A stretch of DNA of 8,385 bases from Bacteroidales bacterium UBA7574 (lineage in GTDB: Bacteria; Bacteroidota; Bacteroidia; Bacteroidales; Paludibacteraceae), in the NCBI GenBank assembly GCA_002479035.1, contig DLLA01000182.1:1-8385 (forward strand), read 5' to 3'. The position numbers were made by a program, and so were the translations under genes. A model generated the notes under the pieces. That model made no database searches. It was not told where the DNA came from and was given only the letters and a program-made list of their open reading frames with translations. Every line of letters starts with the position of its first letter. Within the stretch, counting starts at the first letter, position 1. Below, piece after piece: positions 1-7,576 of the stretch.

Positions 1-979
1 GTGCCATATTGATGAACATCATTTGGAACGCAGGCCACAGGTGTCCGTTGCCCAAACCGATGACGAATGGTGCAAGGTAGTATCCGACGGGGGTATGCAC
101 CGCTGCGAAGATGATGAAACCGCTGATTGACACCAAGATACCCAATGATGCGTTGCGCACTATCTGCCCTTTGCGGAGCGATTTGCTGCCCGTCAAGCGC
201 GAGATAATCAGACCTACGGCAAAGAGCGTGAAGAAGAGCCCCGTGCCACTGGTGATGCCCATTTCCTCTTTGCCGTAGATAGCCACGTAGGTGGACAGAA
301 TACTATACGCCACTGCTACCGTGAAGATGACAATGAAATGCGCCCAACCTTTGAGCATCAGGAAGCGGTCAAAGGAGATGGGCTGTTTCTCTTTGACGAG
401 TTCACGGTCCTTGAGTTTGAGAGTGGCATTCACAATCAGTCCTGCCAACGAGCACACCAACGACAGCGCAAAGAGCATGTCATAACTATGATAGTGCGCA
501 AACAGGAACATCGCCACACCCGGGCTGATAGCAGTGGCTATGTTATTGCTAAGTCCGTAGTAGCCAATACCTTCTGCGCGTCGAGAAGGCGGCAGGACAT
601 CTATCGCCACCGTGGAAAGGGACACACCTGTAGCCCCGAAAGGAGCCCCATGCAAGGTGCGGAAGATGGCAAACATCGTAAGGCTTCCCGCAACCAGATA
701 CCCCCCGAAGAAAGCCGCCGTCAGGAAATAGAACAGCAGCAATACCGTCTTGCGCGGGAAACTATCCACAAAGAAACCGCTGAAAGGCCGGATACACAAT
801 GCCGCTACGGCATAGCCCGACAGCACCAAGCCTATCATCTGCTTATCCGCACCATACGTCTCACTCAGGTAGAGGGGCAACAAAGGGGTGAGCAACATAA
901 AAGCGAAGTACATCAGGAAATTGCTGCACCACACTTTCAGATAATTACTATTCCAAAGTTTCTCTTTCTGTTCGCCCAT
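1..979 (-). CDS. MFS transporter, partial (C-terminus beyond left edge)
   Basis: Major facilitator superfamily inner-membrane transporter; substrate not predictable. The frame is open from an ATG at 977-979 to the window edge, giving 326 codons, so the last ~60-80 residues of a typical ~390-400 residue protein are missing. A short polar N-terminus (MGEQKEK) is followed by hydrophobic segments at about residues 16-38, 48-70, 78-100, 104-122, 142-162 and 167-186. A charged central loop (about 188-208) follows, then a second block of membrane segments from about 211 onward. This is the 6+6 MFS layout. The loop after the second segment carries a motif-A-like GFFVDSFPRK (68-77). R107 and G111 in the fourth segment also fit the fold. 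The gene starts 68 nt after the thioesterase stop and has its own promoter at 1004-1034, so it need not depend on the upstream operon. The antisense frame at 338-988 is a shadow of it. Confidence 0.9.
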   Translation of the reverse strand, partial: MGEQKEKLWNSNYLKVWCSNFLMYFAFMLLTPLLPLYLSETYGADKQMIGLVLSGYAVAALCIRPFSGFFVDSFPRKTVLLLFYFLTAAFFGGYLVAGSLTMFAIFRTLHGAPFGATGVSLSTVAIDVLPPSRRAEGIGYYGLSNNIATAISPGVAMFLFAHYHSYDMLFALSLVCSLAGLIVNATLKLKDRELVKEKQPISFDRFLMLKGWAHFIVIFTVAVAYSILSTYVAIYGKEEMGITSGTGLFFTLFAVGLIISRLTGSKSLRKGQIVRNASLGILVSISGFIIFAAVHTPVGYYLAPFVIGLGNGHLWPAFQMMFINMA

Positions 980-1003
980 TGCTATTGATACTCAAACAAG
1001 GCG

Positions 1004-1034
1004 CAAAGATACGATTTTTTTCGCATACAGACAA
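1004..1034 (-). promoter_or_regulatory. Bacteroidota-type promoter for the MFS gene
   Basis: Read on the minus strand, TTG (1034-1032) is followed after exactly 20 nt by TATCTTTG (1011-1004). This matches the Bacteroidota primary-sigma consensus TTG-N19-21-TAnnTTTG. Transcription would start near 999, giving a leader of about 20 nt before the ATG at 979. It lies wholly in the gap between the thioesterase stop and the MFS start, which supports separate transcription of the MFS gene. Confidence 0.75.
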
Positions 1035-1047
1035 CCACCTATTCTAT

Positions 1048-1809
1048 TTACCCATTCACAGAGATAAGGGCTGTACAGCAAGAGTGGCCGAGGTCGTCGG
1101 TTTGCTGATATTGGATAGAATGGTCGGTTTGGACGAAGAGGGTGTGCATCTGTTCGCCGAGATGGAGTTCCTTCACGTAGTTGATGTCAAGGCGAAACGG
1201 TCGGTCCGTATGGTGCCACGTGCAGGCGTTGAGCATCCATTCGAGGTAGCGGCATGAGTTGCAATGGCGGTTGTAGTCCACATCGGAGTACTGAATCGTG
1301 TGCGGGACAGAATCTGCTGCAATAGTATCTGATTGTAATCGCGCCTCGTCCACGTGGATAGGCAACAGGCGTACAGGTTTCGCTATCTGCAGCACCTCAC
1401 CATCCACTGCCCCGGCAAACATAGGCAGGTCGAAGACATTGACTATCTCACGTTTCTCCAAGTCCAATACCGCCCATACGGATTTTGCAATACCGAGCAA
1501 GGTGTCGGAGCCATCTGCCTGACGAACATAAATGCGGTAGTCGCGGACAGAAAGCATGTGTGCGTCTTGCTCAATCCATGTCTCAATAGTCAACACCTCA
1601 CCATGGCACGGCAAATAGCGCATCTCCAGATTGAGACGCGTGATAATCCACGTATAGCCCATAGGCAAAAGGTCGGGGATGCCGAAACCCAACTCATCCG
1701 CTACGCGACCTGCGACGTTGAGCAGGTAGTTCTCCAACGTATGCAAACGCAGACGACGGTCCGCGTCAACGTCTTGATATTGAACGGTATAGGTGTATTT
1801 GTATTTCAT
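1048..1809 (-). CDS. acyl-ACP thioesterase (FatA/FatB-like)
   Basis: Hydrolyses acyl-acyl carrier protein to free fatty acid and ACP, ending or diverting type II fatty-acid synthesis in the cytoplasm. The 253-residue protein has the double hot-dog layout of bacterial acyl-ACP thioesterases. The N-terminal half (about 1-130) carries YTWIITRLNLEMRYLP (52-67), and WAVLDLEKREIVNV (112-125) resembles the family's W-x-V-x-D-x-x-x-R-x-I stretch. The C-terminal half carries YSDVDYNRHCNSCRYLEW (174-191), which matches the plant FatA/FatB active-site segment DxNxHVNNxxYxxW. D178, N180 and H182 are the predicted catalytic residues, and E214 in NYVKEL may be the later acidic residue. There is no signal peptide. 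The ATG at 1809 follows the lptC stop by 47 nt with no promoter or strong ribosome site, so co-transcription is likely. Acyl-chain preference cannot be read from sequence. Confidence 0.9.
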   Translation of the reverse strand: MKYKYTYTVQYQDVDADRRLRLHTLENYLLNVAGRVADELGFGIPDLLPMGYTWIITRLNLEMRYLPCHGEVLTIETWIEQDAHMLSVRDYRIYVRQADGSDTLLGIAKSVWAVLDLEKREIVNVFDLPMFAGAVDGEVLQIAKPVRLLPIHVDEARLQSDTIAADSVPHTIQYSDVDYNRHCNSCRYLEWMLNACTWHHTDRPFRLDINYVKELHLGEQMHTLFVQTDHSIQYQQTDDLGHSCCTALISVNG

Positions 1810-1856
1810 TAGTTGAGTGTTTAGAGCAGTGGGATAGCAGATAGTAGAAGTACCTG

Positions 1857-2432
1857 CTATTCCTCAATCGGGAAAACGCCCGTAGGACGCAGAATGGTGT
1901 AGTTGGTCATCTCTTGATTGGAGCGGAAACCAACCCCCTGAATGATAGATTTGGCTTTGGTGATGACGATGGCAGAGTCGGAATAGACACTCTCCGACTT
2001 CTGGTCCCAATATAATAAAGGTGTCTCGAACATCTCGCCTTCAAGGTTGATGGCTTTGACATTGCCGCGCAAAGTCCATCGTTGGGCGGGTTCGTTGTAG
2101 TAGGCATAGTCGGCTTCGACAGTGGCATCTGCCTGTAAATCAGCGTTGAACTTCTCCAAATAGATACCCGCGGGGAACTCCCAATAAGGTGTATCCGCCT
2201 TGTCGAAAATAAGCCATTTAGCCGAAGTGATACGGTAACGGGTGATGCCGGAGTCGGATATGAGCGTGGTTACCTCCTGCGCGTCCAAAGCAGGCATAGC
2301 AGAGCGGTCAGTAACAGCATCGGCACGCAGGCGCACATCATGACGTTGGCACGCCACTACACCCGCCACAAGCAACACCAAGAGGACCACTCGCGTGATT
2401 CTCTCAGTGCTGAATATGTGGGGTACCTTCAC
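1857..2432 (-). CDS. lptC: LPS export lipoprotein LptC
   Basis: Periplasmic component that in the Lpt system receives lipopolysaccharide from LptB2FG and hands it to the LptA bridge. The product is 191 residues, close to the family's usual ~190. Residues 1-28 form a lipoprotein signal: basic N-region (R11, R14), hydrophobic core, then VVAC with C28 as the lipidated residue. The remainder fits the LptC/OstA-like beta-jellyroll. Recognisable stretches are SDSGITRYRI (59-68), PYWEFPAGIYLEKF (82-95), AYYNEPAQRWTLRGNVKAIN (110-129) and ETPLLYWDQ (136-144). The best start is GTG at 2430-2432: an in-frame stop lies seven codons upstream, no ATG fits, and a later start would remove the basic N-region. 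It is 69 nt after the TPR gene and 47 nt before the thioesterase gene. The start choice is less certain than the identity. Confidence 0.85.
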   Translation of the reverse strand: MKVPHIFSTERITRVVLLVLLVAGVVACQRHDVRLRADAVTDRSAMPALDAQEVTTLISDSGITRYRITSAKWLIFDKADTPYWEFPAGIYLEKFNADLQADATVEADYAYYNEPAQRWTLRGNVKAINLEGEMFETPLLYWDQKSESVYSDSAIVITKAKSIIQGVGFRSNQEMTNYTILRPTGVFPIEE

Positions 2433-2461
2433 TCGGATTTCAGTTAAAAATCAGTCTAACA

Positions 2462-2483
2462 TATAACCAACCTATAACAAACC
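2462..2483 (-). repeat. 11-bp tandem direct repeat in the TPR-lptC gap
   Basis: Two adjacent 11-mers, GGTTTGTTATA (2483-2473) and GGTTGGTTATA (2472-2462) read on the minus strand, differ at one base. GTTAG occurs on both sides (2489-2485 and 2460-2456). They sit in the 69-nt gap ahead of lptC. No TAnnTTTG promoter was found there. The repeat may be an operator or chance in AT-rich DNA. Confidence 0.4.
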
Positions 2484-2501
2484 ACTAACAAATAGCAGTC
2501 C

Positions 2502-3863
2502 TTATTCCGCCTTCGGGGTGCAAGTGGTGGTCTTGTTGATCCAACCGCCCACACGGATAGGCTCGTTGAGGTTCATCTCCTTGTGGAAGAAGATGTCTTC
2601 CTTGCTCGGGAAATACTGTGAGTATGTGGCAATCAACTTGTTAGCATCTGCGGCGCAGGACGAATCCACCTGCTTTGCTTTGCGGAACATATCCACCGCG
2701 CACCAATATACGGAACGGCTCATGATGGGGTCGTCCGACACTTTGGCATTGGCATAGCACAGACCGATGAGGATATAGTAGCGACCATCCTCTTTGCTGA
2801 TTTCAGCAGCCTTGTAGGCGTAGTTGGCAGCCTGCTGGAAGTTCTTGAGGTTAGCATAATAAACAAGGGCGATATTGTAGAGGTAATCTGCCTTATCTTC
2901 CTCGGTAGTAGCCAGTTGCAATGCTTGGTCGTAGTATGCAAGAGCACCCTTCGGGTCGTCTTTCTTGAGGCACATTTTGGCGCAACCTGCAGCAGACTCG
3001 TCGGTCGGTTTGAGTTTATGAGCAGCCTCAGCAGCAGCAAAATACACCTCGCTCTCGGTGCAACCCAAGCGGCGATAGAGTTTCATAACCGCATTGAGGT
3101 GGTCGAGGTCAGAAGCATGTGTTTGTACATCAGCCGCATACATTTGGTCCATCTGACCGCAATCTGCGGCACCTGAAGCGGCATAGAGGCGGTCGATGTA
3201 GTTCTTCTGCGGCTGTACCTCAGTGGCACGCTTACCACCTGCAGCAGCAATTTGCTCCATCAAGCCCGAAACAGTCTGATAATCTTTCAGGAACTGGTCG
3301 CTGTACTGGTCGGGATTGGACTTGTAGATATTGTAACTGACCTCCACCAATTTGCGAAGTACAATGATTTGCGAGTTGGCACCCATACCTGCCACCGACT
3401 CCTTCAGCCACTCATAAGCGGGCATAGCCAATTCGTCTTCCGGGTAGTACTTGAGATAGTCTATTGCCTTGAGTCCCAGCACATAAGCGTCCGGATACTT
3501 GGTGTCATCGAAGTACTTGATGCGCTCGTCGTGCAACTTGAGAATCATCTCACGCCATTTGTTTTTCTCTTCAGGAGTTTGTGCATTTTCGTATTCGTAT
3601 TCCAAGATTTTGTTACCATCGATGTAGATGTTTTTGTGGAAGTCCGGGCGGCTCTGATACAACTCCAACCAAACGGGATAGGCATCCTTGTACTGCCCGT
3701 TCTTGACGGACTCATGTGCCAATGAGAGGTGTGCGAGACACTCCTCATCGGATAATACTTTTGTTTGTTCCACTACGGGTTGTTCCTCCCCCTTCTTGGG
3801 TTTCTTGGCAAAACTTGCCATTGGAACGGCTACACAAAGTGCGATAATCAATAATTTTTTCAT
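2502..3863 (-). CDS. secreted tetratricopeptide-repeat-like protein
   Basis: Predicted periplasmic or envelope-attached helical-repeat protein; molecular role unknown. The 453-residue product starts with a Sec signal peptide (MKK, hydrophobic core to about residue 15, cleavage probably after SFA at 19) and a Lys/Glu-rich linker (20-40). The rest is almost all helical. TPR-like helix pairs are clearest at about 42-72 (ESVKNGQYKDAYPVWLELY) and 260-400 (GALAYYDQALQLA, YNIALVYYANLKNFQQAANYAYKAAE). It ends in a distinct tail, VGGWINKTTTCTPKAE, following a YFPSKEDIFF segment. I recognise this kind of tail from related Bacteroidales TPR proteins, but no function is tied to it. There are nine cysteines in the mature part. 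The start lies 29 nt after the barrel-protein stop, without a promoter between, suggesting co-expression and perhaps physical partnership with that outer membrane protein. Confidence 0.85.
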   Translation of the reverse strand: MKKLLIIALCVAVPMASFAKKPKKGEEQPVVEQTKVLSDEECLAHLSLAHESVKNGQYKDAYPVWLELYQSRPDFHKNIYIDGNKILEYEYENAQTPEEKNKWREMILKLHDERIKYFDDTKYPDAYVLGLKAIDYLKYYPEDELAMPAYEWLKESVAGMGANSQIIVLRKLVEVSYNIYKSNPDQYSDQFLKDYQTVSGLMEQIAAAGGKRATEVQPQKNYIDRLYAASGAADCGQMDQMYAADVQTHASDLDHLNAVMKLYRRLGCTESEVYFAAAEAAHKLKPTDESAAGCAKMCLKKDDPKGALAYYDQALQLATTEEDKADYLYNIALVYYANLKNFQQAANYAYKAAEISKEDGRYYILIGLCYANAKVSDDPIMSRSVYWCAVDMFRKAKQVDSSCAADANKLIATYSQYFPSKEDIFFHKEMNLNEPIRVGGWINKTTTCTPKAE

Positions 3864-3892
3864 ATTTTTGGTATTAATCTTTTATCCTATGC

Positions 3893-5107
3893 TTATAATT
3901 TACGCTTGAAGAACCAGTTTTCGGCAATGGCAGCATTCACCACAAACCGCAGATAGTTCTCTGTCAGTTGTCCCGTGCCACCGCCGCGATGCCCGTATTC
4001 AAAGGTGGTGTTGATGACCGTTCCCACTGTGCGGAGCGGAAAACCCATACCTACCGACACACCCAAATCGGGCTGCGACATGCCTTCCGTGTAGGATGTG
4101 GTGTAGTTGAAGCCCACACGCCACAGCATACGCTCGGCATAGTTTCGGCTCATCGGATTGTGGCGGTACTCCACACCCGCTGCCCAACGCTGACGGTTCT
4201 TCAACGCCTCTGTCTGATTGAAATACAAGGTCTTAGACCAATCCTGACATTGGTAGTCAAGGGCAAGTGTGAGCCTGTTGTCATACACGTAACTGATGCC
4301 TGCACCGTACATCATCGGCAACTCGAAAGCACCATTCAACGTAGTCACAGTGTCCGCAGTAGTGGTCTCCACCTGTGTATATTCACTGCGCGAGAAACGC
4401 TGCTTATTCTCGAAAACACCGCCCAACACAATGGTGTGCTTGCCAAACGTATGGAAGAACTGTGCACCGTAACGCAGACGCAAACTATTGATTTTCAGTA
4501 TATCGGACTGCGATATATTGTTGAGTGAGGACTCCGTAAAGGTCAGCGCACGCGATTGCGTCACATTGCCGAACATATAATAGACATTGGCTCCCAATGC
4601 CACCCAGTCGCAGATATTGAAACTCAATCCGCCATACACCTGCGTAAATCCGCCTTCACCCGAATAGGCTTTGGTGAAGTGGTAGTCCGAGTTCAGCGAG
4701 TCGGTCAATGAGAAGTTGTAACCCATTGCAGAATAAGGCGTTAATCCTGCCGAGAAAGCAATATACCTGCGCCATATCGGGAACTGCAAGGTCACGTATT
4801 CAAGGTTGCCGTTCATCCTGTTGCGTGTGCCGAAAGCATCACCATAGTTGGTGTAGAGCAGCGAACCCGCAATGTCGAACATGAACGTCATAGAGTCGCA
4901 AGCCGTATAGGAAGCAGGTTGTGCTGGGTTGATGGCTTTAGCAGAGCGCATGCCAACCCCTACTCCACCCATCGCACGGTATGCTCCGGGTACGTTGTCG
5001 TTCAGTTCTCCATATCCGAAACGTGACGACGGTGACGACGTGGCATTCTGCGCCCACGCCCCCATTGCCAATGCGGCAACCGCTATCACAACTAAAAATC
5101 TTCTCAT
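3893..5107 (-). CDS. outer membrane beta-barrel protein, FadL/OMPP1-like
   Basis: Predicted outer membrane channel; substrate unknown. The 404-residue product has a Sec signal peptide (MRR, alanine-rich core, cleavage probably after AWA at 19, mature start Q20). The early mature region has SRFGYGELNDNV (28-39), YRAMGGVGVGM (43-53) and NPAQPASY (60-67). This Gly-rich N-terminus and NPA motif resemble the FadL/OMPP1/TodX and PorV-type barrels of Bacteroidota, which often use hydrophobic ligands. The rest shows many alternating aromatic/polar beta segments separated by Asn/Ser/Thr-rich loops (for example GVEYRHNP and LWRVGFNYTTSY), ending in ENWFFKRKL. The terminal residue is Leu rather than the common aromatic. 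The ATG lies 3 nt past the coaX stop, so the two are probably translationally coupled. It could instead be a structural or assembly porin. Confidence 0.8.
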   Translation of the reverse strand: MRRFLVVIAVAALAMGAWAQNATSSPSSRFGYGELNDNVPGAYRAMGGVGVGMRSAKAINPAQPASYTACDSMTFMFDIAGSLLYTNYGDAFGTRNRMNGNLEYVTLQFPIWRRYIAFSAGLTPYSAMGYNFSLTDSLNSDYHFTKAYSGEGGFTQVYGGLSFNICDWVALGANVYYMFGNVTQSRALTFTESSLNNISQSDILKINSLRLRYGAQFFHTFGKHTIVLGGVFENKQRFSRSEYTQVETTTADTVTTLNGAFELPMMYGAGISYVYDNRLTLALDYQCQDWSKTLYFNQTEALKNRQRWAAGVEYRHNPMSRNYAERMLWRVGFNYTTSYTEGMSQPDLGVSVGMGFPLRTVGTVINTTFEYGHRGGGTGQLTENYLRFVVNAAIAENWFFKRKL

Positions 5108-5110
5108 ATT

Positions 5111-5854
5111 CTATGCCTTCTCTGCCTTGTTAAATTCCAATATGCTGTTCAGTCCCTTCAGCACCAAATGCGGTTCGTGCCGCACTTCTGTCTGCAAGTT
5201 CCCTAATATATAAGGTGCGTTTCCGCCCGTGACAAACGTCACAAACGGCGTGCCTTGGTCGGTCAAAGCACGCATATATCCTTTTACCTCAAAAATTATG
5301 CCACGCACAACGCCGGCAGCAATTGCCTCGTTGGTATTCTTGCCGAAGAGAGGCAGGAAAGCATTCTCTTCGACTTCCACAGCGGGCAGTTTCTTGGTCA
5401 TCTGGCGCAGTACGGTCAGCCGCATCTTTAGCCCGGGTGCTATATTGCCCCCCTGAAATCCTTGTGTGGCAGATACAAAGTCATACGTGATGGCAGAGCC
5501 TGCGTCCACAATAAGAAGGTTCGTGTTCGGACAGATATACGATGCTCCCACAGCAGAGGCGATACGGTCTTGCCCAAGCGTTTCGGGTGTCCGGTAGCAG
5601 TTGGGTATAGGCAATGGCGTCAGGTGGTCGAAGAGTATGAACCGCCGTGACAGCCGGCTCAGTGCATTGACCACTGCGGGGTCTATGTTCGCTACCGAAG
5701 ATACGATGCTGTCCGTGATAGGATACAACGAGAACAACCGCTCCACATCGGCTGATGTAAACGTCTTGTACATCAAGTTCTTAGCAATGGTTCCATCCTC
5801 TCGGAACAATGCTATCTTGGTGCGCGAATTACCCTGGTCTATACACAAATTCAT
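5111..5854 (-). CDS. coaX: type III pantothenate kinase
   Basis: Phosphorylates pantothenate with ATP to 4'-phosphopantothenate, the first step of coenzyme A synthesis, in the cytoplasm. The 247-residue product matches CoaX in length and in all main motifs of its ASKHA fold. The N-terminal phosphate-binding motif is DQGNSRTK (6-13). TLGQDR (92-97) supplies G94, D96 and R97. IVDAGSAITYD (115-125) supplies the second Asp (D117), with Ser120 where Thr is usual. GGNIAPG (135-141) is the ligand-binding loop, and FVTGGNA (206-212) is a late glycine motif. This enzyme type typically needs a monovalent cation and is not inhibited by CoA, so feedback control differs from CoaA (family knowledge). It begins 8 nt after the acyl-CoA synthetase stop and ends 3 nt before the barrel-protein gene, so it sits tightly inside the operon. 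Confidence 0.96.
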   Translation of the reverse strand: MNLCIDQGNSRTKIALFREDGTIAKNLMYKTFTSADVERLFSLYPITDSIVSSVANIDPAVVNALSRLSRRFILFDHLTPLPIPNCYRTPETLGQDRIASAVGASYICPNTNLLIVDAGSAITYDFVSATQGFQGGNIAPGLKMRLTVLRQMTKKLPAVEVEENAFLPLFGKNTNEAIAAGVVRGIIFEVKGYMRALTDQGTPFVTFVTGGNAPYILGNLQTEVRHEPHLVLKGLNSILEFNKAEKA

Positions 5855-5862
5855 ACTATTCG

Positions 5863-7539
5863 CTATATCTCAATAGACGTATATAAGAATCGCTTGATGC
5901 TCTTCTTGGGCGTCTTCTCGAACTCATGCGGGAAGAGACGTACCTTGTTAATCTGCTCATACGCAGCCAGTTGTGCATTGAGTTGCTTGCGGTTCTCCTC
6001 CATGGCGGCATCCAACTGCTCTGCTGTCAGGTGCGCTGCGTCCACCGCCTCATAATCGGGGCAAACCAACGCCACCAATCTGTTGTCCTGTTGCAGCACC
6101 AACGACTCCAGCACGTACGGCATATTGTTCATCTTCGCCTCTATCTCTTCGGGGTAGATGTTCTGCCCGTTGGGTCCGAGGAGCATGGTCTTGTTGCGCC
6201 CTTTGATAAAGAGGAATCCATCCTTGTCCAGTACGCCCAAATCGCCCGTGCGCAGCCAACCGTCGTCCGTAAACACCTCACGCGTTGCCTCTTCGTTCTT
6301 GTAGTAACCCAGCATCAGGTGTTCGCCGCGCACCTGTATCTCCCCTATCCCATCGGCATTGGGGTTCACAATGCGTATCTCCATCAGGTCGGGCAACGCC
6401 TGCCCGCAGGAGTACGGCTTGAAGTCTTTCCAATAGGTGTAACTGATAATAGGTGCCGTTTCTGTCATACCATAACCCACCGTCACGGGGAAATGGATAC
6501 GGTGCAAGAACGCCTCAACCTCCGCATTCAGCGGTGCTCCGCCTACGATTATCTGCGAGAACTCACCGCCAAACGACTCTATCAGTTGGTCGTGAATCTT
6601 ATGCAGCACCACCTCGTCAAGCAATGGCACCTTGAGCACCCAACTGATTGGTGCTTTGGATATTACGGGTGCTATCTGCTTGCGGTACACCTTTTCCAAT
6701 ATCAGCGGCACCGACATTATCAGGGTCGGCTTCACCTCCTTGAACGCCTTCACCAATATCTTCGGCGATGGTGTGCGTCCAATGAACCACGTATGCCCGC
6801 CTACCGACAAGGCTCCAAGGAAGTCCACCGCACAACCGAAGGCATGTGCCAACGGCAGGAATGCCACCTGCCGGCAGCCTCTGAACACCTGCTTGCTGCG
6901 TTTCGAGAACACTATATTACCAGCCAAAGCGTTAGCAGGTGTCATCACACCCTTCGAGAAACCCGTCGTGCCCGAGGTGTAGTTGATAGATGCCAACTCG
7001 GCATTACTCCTCTCTATATAATGTACATCATCGCGTGTGAAACCATTCGGGTATTTTGCTGCAAACAGGTTGTCTATTGTTGCTTTGTCAATATGCACAT
7101 CTTCCGGCAAGCGGTTGATTATCACGCTCATATCGTTCAGTGAGAGCACCACTTTCACCATCGGAATCTGCTCGGCATCAATACTCTCCCATATCGCATC
7201 GGCGATGAACAGCAGCGAGGTCTCCGAGTGGTTGATGATGTGTATCGCATCATTGGCTTTGAAATCCTGCAGTATCGGCACAATCACCGCACCATACGTG
7301 ATACTTGCCAAGTACACCAACGCCCAGTTGCACGAGTTCTTGCCCATCACCGCCACGCGGTCGCCTTCGCGCACACCGCATTGTTCAAACAGCAGGTGCA
7401 GGCGGGCTATCTGCTCTGCTACTTCGCTGTAAGTCAGCGTATTCTTTGTTCCATAGTCCGTCATCGCCTCCAACCCCCAGTTGTCGCGAAACGAATTCTC
7501 ATAGATTTTAATGAGATTTTCTTCAGGTTTGGTCAGCAT
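5863..7539 (-). CDS. AMP-forming long-chain acyl-CoA (or acyl-ACP) synthetase
   Basis: ANL-superfamily enzyme that activates a fatty acid with ATP to acyl-AMP, then passes the acyl group to CoA or possibly ACP. The 558-residue protein is full length. Visible core motifs: phosphate loop YTSGTTGFSKG (187-197), AHAFG (231-235) near the acyl-binding region, GYGMTETAP (355-363), WLRTGDLG (428-435) with the ribose-binding Asp433, and the hinge GRNKTMLLGPNGQNIYPEEIE split over 447-467 with R448. The C-terminal catalytic motif reads EKTPKKSIKRF (541-551). Aligned with the usual TPxGKIxR, Ser547 falls where the adenylation Lys is expected, with Lys545, Lys546 and Lys549 nearby. There is no signal peptide. 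The ATG is 37 nt after the small-protein stop and has no Shine-Dalgarno sequence, and coaX follows after 8 nt. CoA versus ACP as acceptor is undecided. Confidence 0.93.
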   Translation of the reverse strand: MLTKPEENLIKIYENSFRDNWGLEAMTDYGTKNTLTYSEVAEQIARLHLLFEQCGVREGDRVAVMGKNSCNWALVYLASITYGAVIVPILQDFKANDAIHIINHSETSLLFIADAIWESIDAEQIPMVKVVLSLNDMSVIINRLPEDVHIDKATIDNLFAAKYPNGFTRDDVHYIERSNAELASINYTSGTTGFSKGVMTPANALAGNIVFSKRSKQVFRGCRQVAFLPLAHAFGCAVDFLGALSVGGHTWFIGRTPSPKILVKAFKEVKPTLIMSVPLILEKVYRKQIAPVISKAPISWVLKVPLLDEVVLHKIHDQLIESFGGEFSQIIVGGAPLNAEVEAFLHRIHFPVTVGYGMTETAPIISYTYWKDFKPYSCGQALPDLMEIRIVNPNADGIGEIQVRGEHLMLGYYKNEEATREVFTDDGWLRTGDLGVLDKDGFLFIKGRNKTMLLGPNGQNIYPEEIEAKMNNMPYVLESLVLQQDNRLVALVCPDYEAVDAAHLTAEQLDAAMEENRKQLNAQLAAYEQINKVRLFPHEFEKTPKKSIKRFLYTSIEI

Positions 7540-7576
7540 ATTGTTAAGATGTCAGATTGCATATTGTGCAGTACAC

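Noticed and set aside
338..988. Plus-strand open frame of 216 codons opposite the MFS gene
   Set aside because: Its translation is rich in Arg, His and Gln with no domain, while the minus strand encodes a clear MFS protein with membrane segments and motif A.
1416..1423. TATGTTTG match to the -7 promoter element on the minus strand inside the thioesterase gene
   Set aside because: No TTG lies about 20 nt upstream and it falls within conserved coding sequence.
5926..7143. Long plus-strand open frame (405 codons) antisense to the acyl synthetase
   Set aside because: The minus-strand frame has every ANL core motif; the antisense translation has no recognisable motif, is rich in His/Arg/Gln, and is a codon-bias shadow.
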